Shown: positions 57,792 through 64,000 of the stretch, piece after piece
Numbering within the stretch: the first letter of the stretch is position 1
How the letters are laid out: each line of letters starts with the position of its first letter
Origin: Rhizobium pisi
GTDB lineage: Bacteria; Pseudomonadota; Alphaproteobacteria; Rhizobiales; Rhizobiaceae
DNA length: 64,000 bases
Assembly (NCBI RefSeq): GCF_003938655.1
Contig: NZ_RJJT01000011.1
Coordinates: 185,011-249,010 of the forward strand
Direction of reading: 5' to 3'
Program-made: the position numbers and the translations under genes
Notes under the pieces: model-generated
Seen by the model: only the letters and a program-made list of their open reading frames with translations
Database searches by the model: none
Told to the model about the DNA's origin: nothing

Positions 57792-59288
57792 ATGACCGCA
57801 GCCCAAACCGCCGTCTCGGCCGCCACCGTCGTCACCCTGCCCGCCGCCGAGCCGCAGAAAGCTCTGCGCGACTCGCGCCCACTGCGCCTGATTACCTGCG
57901 GCAGCGTCGATGACGGCAAGTCGACCTTGATCGGCCGCCTGCTCTGGGACACCAAGGCGGTCAAGGAAGACCAGGCGGCCACCCTGCAGCGTGATTCCAC
58001 TGGCAAGCAGAACGATCTCGGCCTGCCCGACTTCGCGCTCTTGCTCGACGGCCTGCAGGCCGAGCGCGAACAGGGCATCACCATCGATGTCGCCTATCGC
58101 TATTTCTCGACCGACAAGCGCTCCTTCATCGTCGCCGACACGCCCGGCCACGAGCAATATACCCGCAACATGGCGACCGGCGCCTCGACCGCCGATCTCG
58201 CCATCCTGCTCGTCGATGCACGCTTCGGCATTCTCGAGCAGACGCGCCGTCACGCGACGATCGCCTCGCTGCTCGGGATCAAGCAGTTCGTGCTCGCCGT
58301 CAACAAGATCGACCTGACGGGCTATGATCGCGCCGGCTTCGACAAGATCAGCCATGAATTCCGGGAATTTGCCCTGTCGCTCGGCGTCAAGCAGATCACC
58401 GCCATTCCGATGTCGGCGCTGAAGGGCGAAAACGTCGTCTATTCCGGCCAGGGCGCGATGCCCTGGTACACCGGCCCGACACTGGTGGAAACGCTGGAGC
58501 TTGCCACCGTGCGCTCGTCGCAGACGGTCGGCTTTCGTCTTTCGGTACAGCGCGTCTCGCGTCCGGGTGAAAGCTTCCGCGGCTACCAGGGCACGGTTGC
58601 CGGCGGCTCGGTCAAACCAGGCGACAGCGTCATGATCCTGCCGTCGGGCATGGTCGCCAACGTCTCCAAGATCGTCACCTTCGATCTCGTTCGCAACGCC
58701 GCCGTGGCTGGCGACGCGATCACGCTGGTGCTCGACCGCCAGGTGGATGTGGCGCGCGGCGACATGATCGTCTCGATCGACGCCCAGCCGCAGGTCGGCC
58801 TTGCCTTCGACGCGCAGATCGTCGCGCTACAGCCTGAGGGTATCGAGCCCGGCAAACGCTACTGGCTGAAGAGCGGCAGCCGCCGCCAGCGAGTCCAGGT
58901 GCAGCCGCTCAGCCAGCTCGAGCTGAAAACCGGCAGCTGGAACGCCGCCCAGCGGCTTTACATGAACGCCATCGGCAAAGTCCGGCTCGTCTTCGACGAA
59001 GCGGCGATCTTCGACCCCTATGAGCAGAACCGGCTTTCCGGCTCTTTCATCCTGATCGATCCGGAGACCAACAACACGGTCGCCGGCGGCATGGTGACCG
59101 GCAAGCGCACGGAACTCGGCGGCCTGTACAATGGCGAAGCCCGCGTCATCCTCTCGCTGCCGGCAGACCTTGCCGAGCAGATCATGGCAAGCGAACTCTT
59201 CGCCAGCCGCAGCCACGAGGCCGAGGTACGGCGCATGACGGCCGCCGAAGCGGCCGACCTCTGGTCGAGCGCTGCAAGCGATATTTGA
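57792..59288 (+). CDS. cysN: Sulfate adenylyltransferase subunit 1
   Basis: A 498-residue GTPase subunit of ATP sulfurylase, which couples GTP hydrolysis to APS formation. P-loop GSVDDGKST is at residues 37-45, with DTPGHEQ and NKIDL downstream, then beta-barrel domains. There is no fused APS-kinase (CysC) domain as in NodQ-type proteins, consistent with the APS-type CysH. The start at 57792 is one base after the cysD stop. A hairpin follows the stop. Confidence 0.95.
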   Translation: MTAAQTAVSAATVVTLPAAEPQKALRDSRPLRLITCGSVDDGKSTLIGRLLWDTKAVKEDQAATLQRDSTGKQNDLGLPDFALLLDGLQAEREQGITIDVAYRYFSTDKRSFIVADTPGHEQYTRNMATGASTADLAILLVDARFGILEQTRRHATIASLLGIKQFVLAVNKIDLTGYDRAGFDKISHEFREFALSLGVKQITAIPMSALKGENVVYSGQGAMPWYTGPTLVETLELATVRSSQTVGFRLSVQRVSRPGESFRGYQGTVAGGSVKPGDSVMILPSGMVANVSKIVTFDLVRNAAVAGDAITLVLDRQVDVARGDMIVSIDAQPQVGLAFDAQIVALQPEGIEPGKRYWLKSGSRRQRVQVQPLSQLELKTGSWNAAQRLYMNAIGKVRLVFDEAAIFDPYEQNRLSGSFILIDPETNNTVAGGMVTGKRTELGGLYNGEARVILSLPADLAEQIMASELFASRSHEAEVRRMTAAEAADLWSSAASDI

Positions 59289-59297
59289 TGAGAGATT

Positions 59298-59320
59298 AGG
59301 GGCCAGCGAGGCTGGCCCCT
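59298..59320 (+). terminator. Hairpin after cysN
   Basis: AGGGGCCAGC, loop GAG, GCTGGCCCCT is a perfect 10-bp stem ten bases after the cysN stop. There is no T-run, so it may act as a terminator or a message-end stabiliser for cysH-cysD-cysN. Confidence 0.6.
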
Positions 59321-59614
59321 CACCCAGGCTGAATTCGCTAGCTGAAGGGCTGGCGGTTTTCCTGCCGAACCAGCTCAATTTTCTGGATCGACCTCTACGG
59401 CGGCTAGAAAAGCCAGAGTTTGCCGAAAACGGGCTTTTTCAATTCACGATTCGCTGTTTGCCGCTTGCCTGCGGGCGAATGTGAGACCATTCTAAGATCG
59501 GATCCTGGCGGTGCGGTAAGACGCGAGAGGTCAGGCCTGACAACGCTCAATCGGACCTCGAAGCACTTAACGTGGCGCCTTTTCTCGACTGATCCCCGAG
59601 CGAGGAGGTTGTCC
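59321..59614. other. 294-base gap upstream of the redoxin gene
   Basis: No gene is supported on either strand. A perfect 12-base palindrome, GTCAGGCCTGAC (59530-59541), lies 74 bases before the redoxin start and could be an operator. A weak GAAAAGCC...GGCTTTTTC stem is near 59407-59440. Confidence 0.4.
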
Positions 59615-60256
59615 ATGTCCACGCGCTATGTCGACCATCCGCTACAACCGGGCGACCGGGTCCCGAACGTTGTGTTTGACGCGATCTCGAGCGAGGGGAA
59701 GATCGCACTTGATGACTTTCGTGGCCGCAGCCCATTGTTGATCGGTTTGTTTCGAGGCCTGCATTGTCCGTTCTGCCGGCGCCATGTCGCCGCCATGGCA
59801 TATCTCAACCCGATGCTACGTGAGAAAGGCGTCCAATCCCTGGCGGTGGTAAACACCCCGGTCGAGCGCGCGCGGCTCTATTTCCGTTACCATCCGATAC
59901 CCGATCTTCTTGCTGCTTCCGACCCGGTACGGGCTTCGCACCAAGCCTTCGGCTTACGCGAGGTCGGGATCGACACGGTCATGGCGATACAGATCGATCT
60001 TCCGGGCGAGTTGCCCGAGCCTATGGGCGTGATGGCAATGGACGAATTTCTCAACGAGAAGGAAGGATATCAAATTACGGAAGCCGACCAGCAGATGATG
60101 ACTGCCGACCATGGGCAGCTTGTCGGTCAGTTCCTAATCGACCGCGAGGGCATCGTACGCTGGAGCTTCACCGAAGTTCTGGAGGCTGGGCTCCAGACAT
60201 TCAAGGCACCGAATTCACAGGAATTGATGTCGGTAGCTTCCCAAGTCGTACATTAA
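59615..60256 (+). CDS. AhpC/TSA-type redoxin
   Basis: A 213-residue thioredoxin-fold protein with the CxxC site C51-PF-C54 in FRGLHCPFCRRHVAAM, more like a redoxin/peroxiredoxin-Q type than AhpC. It probably reduces peroxides or disulfides. A long C-terminal part (residues 110-213, with FLNEKEGYQITEADQQMM) is outside the minimal fold. The ATG at 59615 follows GAGGAGG. It appears to be monocistronic. Confidence 0.82.
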   Translation: MSTRYVDHPLQPGDRVPNVVFDAISSEGKIALDDFRGRSPLLIGLFRGLHCPFCRRHVAAMAYLNPMLREKGVQSLAVVNTPVERARLYFRYHPIPDLLAASDPVRASHQAFGLREVGIDTVMAIQIDLPGELPEPMGVMAMDEFLNEKEGYQITEADQQMMTADHGQLVGQFLIDREGIVRWSFTEVLEAGLQTFKAPNSQELMSVASQVVH

Positions 60257-60404
60257 CAACGAAAAACTCGATCGACGACCCACCGCCCGGGTGGTGCTCA
60301 GTGGGATGAGCATCGTTCGGGATGCTCATCGATTCGCTGTTTACAGCTTGCTCGCTGGCGACTGCACTCCGCCCTTGGCTATCGCCAAATGGCGCGCGAA
60401 GCGC

Positions 60405-61112
60405 TCACTGCATCCCACTGGATTTCCGCATTTCGGCATCGCGCCACTGCTGCCATTGCTGCCTCAGCTTGCTCCGGGACATGCCTATGGATTCATCGAG
60501 AATCTCGACTTTGAGGATGCGTTCGGTGCGGAAATGCCGGAAGGCTTGTTTCGATTGGCACCACGCGATCAAGAGGCTGTGCGTGTCGGCATAGCCGAGA
60601 AGCACGGGCCAGACGATGCGGCGGGTGACCGCCCCATCCTCCGCGCGATAGTCGAGCTCAAGCTTGCGGCCTGCCCTGATCGCCAACCTGAGCGGACGCG
60701 TGTCGCGTGTCACATCGCCGCTGACATCAGCCGGTTTGATGCCGACGGCGGGTTGGGCAATATAGGGAAGAAGGTCCTGCGGCATGACCGATGTGATCTT
60801 GGCCATCACATCGCTGGCGGCATTCTGGATGGCCGCGTCATTCAACTTTGCCGCCAATTGAACACCGAGCACCACGGCCTCTATCTCGTCAGGCGTCAGC
60901 ATGAGCGGCGGCATGTCGTATCGCGGATCGAGGACGTAGCCAAACCCAGCTTCACCTTCGATTGGAACACGCTGAGCAATCAGGTGTGCGATGTCGCGGT
61001 AGACGGTTCGCCGCGCGACCTCAAGTTCATCTGCAAGCTCAGCCGAGGTCACCGGGCGGCTCGATCGTCGAAGAATCTGGATGATCTGAAAAAGTCGATC
61101 TGCCTTTCGCAT
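60405..61112 (-). CDS. WYL-domain transcriptional regulator (YafY-like)
   Basis: A 235-residue regulator: MRKADRLFQIIQILRRSSRPVTSAELADELEVARRTVYRDIAHL is the N-terminal HTH_11 domain, and LDYRAEDGAVTRRIVWPVLLGYADTHSLLIAWCQ is the WYL ligand domain (GYAD..LLIAW variant of the family pattern). It is divergent from the VOC gene at 61202, 89 bases away. A partial dyad TGCTG-N12-CAGCA (about 61129-61150) lies between. The ligand is unknown. Confidence 0.86.
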   Translation of the reverse strand: MRKADRLFQIIQILRRSSRPVTSAELADELEVARRTVYRDIAHLIAQRVPIEGEAGFGYVLDPRYDMPPLMLTPDEIEAVVLGVQLAAKLNDAAIQNAASDVMAKITSVMPQDLLPYIAQPAVGIKPADVSGDVTRDTRPLRLAIRAGRKLELDYRAEDGAVTRRIVWPVLLGYADTHSLLIAWCQSKQAFRHFRTERILKVEILDESIGMSRSKLRQQWQQWRDAEMRKSSGMQ

Positions 61113-61201
61113 GCCTGATGACTCCTGCTGCCACAACGCTGTCAGCACGGCTATGTCACAAAAGCAAGGAAAGAGATGGTCGCACGTCCAAGGAAAAGAT
61201 T

Positions 61202-61600
61202 ATGAAGTTCGCATCCACTCGCCTCATCGCCTCTGACATCAACAGCATGGTGGCCTTTTATGAGCTTGTGACGGGCTGCCGCGCCGACTGGCTTGCGCCC
61301 GTCTTCGCCGAGATCGTCACCCCCGGCGCGAGCCTCGCAATAGGCAGCGCGGAAACCGTGGCCTTGTTGAGCGAGGGCAGTTCTGAGCCAGGGGCCAACA
61401 GGACGGCCATTCTCGAGTTCATGGTGTCGGATGTCGATGCGGAATTCGCACGGCTTAAGGATCGGGTCACGGTCGTGCACGCACCCAAGGATTTGCCATG
61501 GGGCAATCGCACAGTGCAGTTTTCCGACCCCGAGGGGACACGCGTCGCCCTCTATACGCCCGTAACCGATGCCGCGAGACGCCGTTTCGCTGGCCGTTGA
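61202..61600 (+). CDS. Single-domain VOC protein
   Basis: A 132-residue glyoxalase-fold protein: MKFASTRLIASDINSMVAFYELVTGCRADW, ILEFMVSDVDAEFARL and FSDPEGTRVALYTP. One domain, so it dimerises to make the site. No catalytic identity. The start at 61202 follows AAGGAAAAG. It is the probable target of the divergent WYL regulator, and a GFA gene follows 148 bases later. Confidence 0.82.
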   Translation: MKFASTRLIASDINSMVAFYELVTGCRADWLAPVFAEIVTPGASLAIGSAETVALLSEGSSEPGANRTAILEFMVSDVDAEFARLKDRVTVVHAPKDLPWGNRTVQFSDPEGTRVALYTPVTDAARRRFAGR

Positions 61601-61748
61601 TTGACCGACGCTGTTTGCCGGAGCTTTTGGCTGGCAAACCACGCCCACTAACACCAGAATTGGATCTGCTCCGGGAGGCTGGACGATCAAAAGACGAAAA
61701 CCTAGGAGTGATTCAGCCCAAACCCGCCTTCTTGAAGGAGGAGAAAAA

Positions 61749-62249
61749 ATGAAACGCATCGAAATGGAGGTGAGCGGCGGCTGCCAGTGCGGTGCCGTGC
61801 GCTACCACGCAACCGCTATGCTTGACAATTCGCATCTCTGCCATTGCCGCATGTGCCAGAAAGCCTCGGGCAATATCTTTGCCGCGCTCGTCGCCGCCCC
61901 CGATGATGCGCTCAGCTGGACACGCGGCAAGCCGAACGTGTGGAAGAGCTCGGAGCTTGTCGAGCGCGGCTTCTGCGCCAATTGCGGCACGCCGTTGTTC
62001 TTCCACCACCTCGAAAACGGTCGCACCAACCTGATGATCGGTTCGCTTGACGATCCGCACGCCTTCTCGCCGCTTGCCAATACCTGCACCGAGAACATGG
62101 TGTCATGGTTCGATACGGTCACGGCCATAGAAAATACCGGTGCGACCGAAAACAACGGCGCCGACTGGGCCGCGGCGATCAAGGAGAGCAACAACCAGCA
62201 CCCCGATCACGATACCACCTCATGGGCGGTGAGGGAGCGTGATGGCTGA
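61749..62249 (+). CDS. GFA-family (glutathione-dependent formaldehyde-activating-like) protein
   Basis: A 166-residue GFA-fold protein with all zinc cysteines visible: C12 and C14 in GGCQCGAV, C31, C33 and C36 in CHCRMCQKASG, C76 and C79 in FCANCGTPLF. It may bind glutathione adducts; the family is broader than formaldehyde activation. The ATG at 61749 follows GAAGGAGG. A remnant of a second GFA gene overlaps its end. Confidence 0.88.
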   Translation: MKRIEMEVSGGCQCGAVRYHATAMLDNSHLCHCRMCQKASGNIFAALVAAPDDALSWTRGKPNVWKSSELVERGFCANCGTPLFFHHLENGRTNLMIGSLDDPHAFSPLANTCTENMVSWFDTVTAIENTGATENNGADWAAAIKESNNQHPDHDTTSWAVRERDG

Positions 62250-62337
62250 GTCCTATTCCGGCGGCCGGTGCGGCACTGTCCGTTGCCGCTATTCCGAAAT
62301 ATCCGTCGTGCCGGAGACCAACGACAGCAATAGCTAA
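62242..62337 (+). pseudogene. Remnant of a second GFA gene
   Basis: The ATG at 62242 overlaps the end of the complete GFA gene. The frame reads MAESYSGGRCGTVRCRYSEIS, close to the usual GFA start with SGGCxCGxVRY but with the first Cys pair broken (GRCGTV), then stops after 31 codons. A decayed duplicate. Confidence 0.5.
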
Positions 62338-62493
62338 CTTTCAAGATGATGCACGCAGGGTGCCTGACGGTCTGTTCCCTAACTCATCCGTGTCTCGAAG
62401 CAGGCCGTCAGCTTGCGGCCCCCAAATTGGTCGTTGCTTCACGCCGAGCCCTACGCGTGCTCCTGGCGCTTGCGACCCGCCCTACTGAACGCC
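62338..62493. other. Gene-free stretch before the LysR stop
   Basis: 156 bases with no frame that looks coding and no clear repeat. It separates the GFA remnant from the LysR gene on the opposite strand. Confidence 0.4.
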
Positions 62494-63360
62494 CTACTTC
62501 CCTAGAGCGGTTCTCAGCGCATCGACGACGACCCGGACGGAGGGGACGTCTTTGATATCCGAATGGACCACCAGCCAGACCTCTCTTGTCAAAGCCTGTT
62601 CGTTTTCAATGCGCTGGAGACCGCTGGACTCCGGGACGATGAAGTCGGGGAGCATGACGACACCTGCGCCAAGGCTTGCGGTTGCGGCCTGAAACTCCAG
62701 CACGGACGACCTCACGGCGATCGGCCGGCCGGCGGCCAATTCGCTCAACCGCAACTGTTGCGGTGAGGCGTTCATGGTTTCGTCGTAACCGATGAAGGTC
62801 CAGTCCGACGGTGGAACGGTGTCGAGGTAGGTCTTTGATGCGTAGAGATGGAAGCTTGTCTCACCGAGCTTGACGATGGAGTAATCGCCGTCTTCCGGAC
62901 GCGACATGCGCACGGCGATATCCGCCTCTCGTCTGTTCAAGGATGCGAGGCGCTTTTCTCCGACAAGCGTGATCTGAACACCCGGATGGTCTCGCCTGAC
63001 GGCCGCGATTGGCTTTGCCAGGAGCACGCTTGAGAGAGCGGGAGGCGCGCTGATTCTCACATGGCCGCGCACTTCCGTGGCGCTGCTGCGAGCAAGCTGC
63101 TCGATGGCCGCAGTCTGCACCGCAACAAGAGCTGCGTGCCTGGCAACCTGCTCTCCATCCGGCGTTAATATGATGCGCCGTCCGCGGCGGTCTACGAGTT
63201 TGCGTCCCAGACTGGCTTCAAGCGACGAAACGCGCCGACTGATCGTGGCGTGTTCGACACCGAGCTGCTTTGCTGCACCAAGCAACGTTCCTGACTGGGC
63301 AAGCGCCAGGAAATGTCGAAGGTCGTCCCAATCGATTTCTGTGAATTCTCTCCCAATCAT
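62494..63360 (-). CDS. LysR-family transcriptional regulator
   Basis: A 288-residue LTTR: IDWDDLRHFLALAQSGTLLGAAKQLGVEHATISRRVSSLEASLG is the winged helix; VRISAPPALSSVLLAKPIAAVR opens the effector domain. It resembles regulators of quinone or aldehyde oxidoreductases and is divergent from the disrupted QOR gene, its likely former target. The start at 63360 lacks a good ribosome site. ACACAT-N14-ATGTGT (63383-63408) lies in the intergenic DNA. Confidence 0.86.
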   Translation of the reverse strand: MIGREFTEIDWDDLRHFLALAQSGTLLGAAKQLGVEHATISRRVSSLEASLGRKLVDRRGRRIILTPDGEQVARHAALVAVQTAAIEQLARSSATEVRGHVRISAPPALSSVLLAKPIAAVRRDHPGVQITLVGEKRLASLNRREADIAVRMSRPEDGDYSIVKLGETSFHLYASKTYLDTVPPSDWTFIGYDETMNASPQQLRLSELAAGRPIAVRSSVLEFQAATASLGAGVVMLPDFIVPESSGLQRIENEQALTREVWLVVHSDIKDVPSVRVVVDALRTALGK

Positions 63361-63429
63361 TGTGAGACAATAGGGAATTTTCACACATCAGGCCATGGCT
63401 TAATGTGTACTCAAGAAGGAGTACAAGAG

Positions 63430-63656
63430 ATGACCGACCAAATCATATGGCTGAACGCCCCCGGCGACATCGCCCAGTTCCATGTTGAGCATCACCGTTG
63501 TGATCCTCCAGGTGATGGCGAGATAGGAATTCGTCATGAGGCCATCGGCACCAACTTTCTCGACGTCTATCATCGAAAAGGCATCTATCCGATGCCTTCC
63601 TACCCATCCGTGATCGGCGCTGAGGCGGCGGGCATCGTCGAGGACGTCGGTCCTGG
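63430..63656 (+). pseudogene. Quinone oxidoreductase gene cut by an insertion sequence
   Basis: ATG 63430 follows AAGGAGTAC. The protein reads MTDQIIWLNAPGDIAQFHVEHH, GTNFLDVYHRKGIYPMPSYPSVIGAEAAGIVEDVGPGV, the N-terminal quarter of a QOR-like MDR enzyme (compare the intact gene at 45.9 kb), then continues with VLPVLAGFSGRIH, the end of an IS. About 76 residues of ~325 remain. The rest may lie beyond the IS, outside the window. Confidence 0.8.
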
Positions 63657-64000
63657 GGTAGTCCTCCCCGTTTTAGCGGGGTTCAGCGGTAGAATTCACG
63701 CGGCCATTTTCAGTTTCTGAGCGGGTGTGATGCCGCCAATGCCCATGTTGGGCCGTTCGTGGTTATACGTCCAAAGCCACTCCGTGGCGATCTCCTGCAC
63801 CTCCGTTATGCTGTCAAAAATATACAGATCGAGCCATTCATGCCGAACAGTTCGGTTATAGCGCTCGACATACGCGTTCTGCTGAGGCTTGCCGGGCTGG
63901 ATGTAGTTCAATGCGATGCCTTGGGTCTCTGCCCATTCGACCAGTTTCGAACTGACATATTCAGGGCCATTATCAACCCTGATTGCCAGCGGCTTGCCCC
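63657..64000 (-). mobile_element. IS3-family insertion sequence, partial at the right edge
   Basis: It begins within the QOR gene at about 63657, where GTAGTCCTCCCC and a small CCCCG-TTTTAG-CGGGG stem mark the probable terminal inverted repeat, and carries the minus-strand transposase. The other end, the target duplication and the rest of the QOR gene are not in the window. Confidence 0.8.
63696..64000 (-). CDS. IS3-family transposase (OrfB) C-terminus, partial
   Basis: The frame is open from the window's right edge to a TGA at 63696-63698, giving about 101 codons. It reads KPLAIRVDNGPEYVSSKLVEW with the second catalytic Asp of the DDE triad in VDNGPE, then GKPQQNAYVERYNRTVRHEWLD with the catalytic Glu in VERYNR, and ends NMGIGGITPAQKLKMAA. 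This is the rve integrase core of IS3-family OrfB. An internal ATG at 63911 is not the true start. Confidence 0.9.
   Translation of the reverse strand, partial: GKPLAIRVDNGPEYVSSKLVEWAETQGIALNYIQPGKPQQNAYVERYNRTVRHEWLDLYIFDSITEVQEIATEWLWTYNHERPNMGIGGITPAQKLKMAA

Noticed and set aside
1..64000. CRISPR arrays, tRNA and rRNA genes
   Set aside because: No regularly spaced repeats, cloverleaf-like sequences or rRNA stretches were seen on reading through; a covariance-model scan would be decisive.

Overview
The window looks like chromosomal (or chromid) DNA from a fast-growing member of the Rhizobiaceae, most likely the Rhizobium leguminosarum/etli group. The reasons are the high G+C content with strong third-position bias, a betI-betB-betA locus with a BetI-type operator, an R. 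etli-type zinc L-asparaginase, an orfA-pit phosphate transport pair, rhizobial intergenic mosaic (RIME-like) palindromes, and many small conserved proteins typical of this family. I inferred the species group from gene content; no search was run. No tRNA, rRNA or CRISPR array was seen.

Layout. 1-5.5 kb: edge of a sugar isomerase-like gene, a cupin, an AraC regulator with an apparent frameshift behind an SDR oxidoreductase, a CNNM/CorC-type transporter-like protein and trans-aconitate methyltransferase. 5.6-8.9 kb: a stand-alone zwf, an exported small protein, a ParDE pair and a small helical protein behind a perfect palindromic operator. 9-15 kb: a HerA-like ATPase and two ABC-F ATPases, the second behind a leader with a 23-codon upstream ORF and hairpins. 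15-19 kb: two MarR-controlled units (VOC-DUF1579-DUF899, and ohr/ohrR). 19-23 kb: rpsU, a cold-shock protein, two paralogous L,D-transpeptidase lipoproteins and a Tat-exported hydrolase. 23-29 kb: an ATP-dependent DNA ligase with its ligase-associated exonuclease, and a TPR-protein arginine methyltransferase-like gene. 29-34 kb: glycerophosphodiesterase, a PAS-GAF-GGDEF-EAL protein and a twin-arginine beta-helix protein.

34-40 kb: a GST, orfA-pit sharing a perfect PHO box with a divergent Nudix hydrolase, a LysR regulator, a second GST and a DeoR regulator with inverted-repeat operators. 40-47 kb: L-asparaginase, a sugar-efflux-type MFS gene, and a Cys-rich ArsR-like regulator divergent from a second MFS transporter. 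47-50 kb: an EAL-CBS-GGDDF protein, an orphan ParD and an HdeD-like protein. 50-54 kb: betI-betB-betA, which makes glycine betaine from choline. 54-59 kb: a RelE-type toxin pair, an ECF sigma-factor remnant, an Rrf2 regulator and cysH-cysD-cysN for sulfate assimilation through APS. 59-64 kb: a redoxin, a WYL regulator divergent from VOC and GFA proteins, a LysR regulator, and a quinone oxidoreductase gene cut by an IS3-family element that runs off the right edge.

Much of the window is built from small divergent regulator-target pairs, and several have an inverted-repeat operator visible in the shared intergenic DNA: 17.1, 18.2, 39.7, 44.5, 50.1 and 54.8 kb, plus the PHO box at 36.3 kb. The themes are stress and detoxification (Ohr, GSTs, glyoxalase-fold proteins, ABC-F), osmoprotection (bet), phosphate and sulfur supply, and c-di-GMP signalling. 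The signals I consider most worth follow-up are the ABC-F leader (13.08-13.20 kb), the PHO box (36.3 kb), the TPR-PRMT gene (26.4-27.7 kb) and the repeat-encoded tail of BetI (50.7-50.86 kb).
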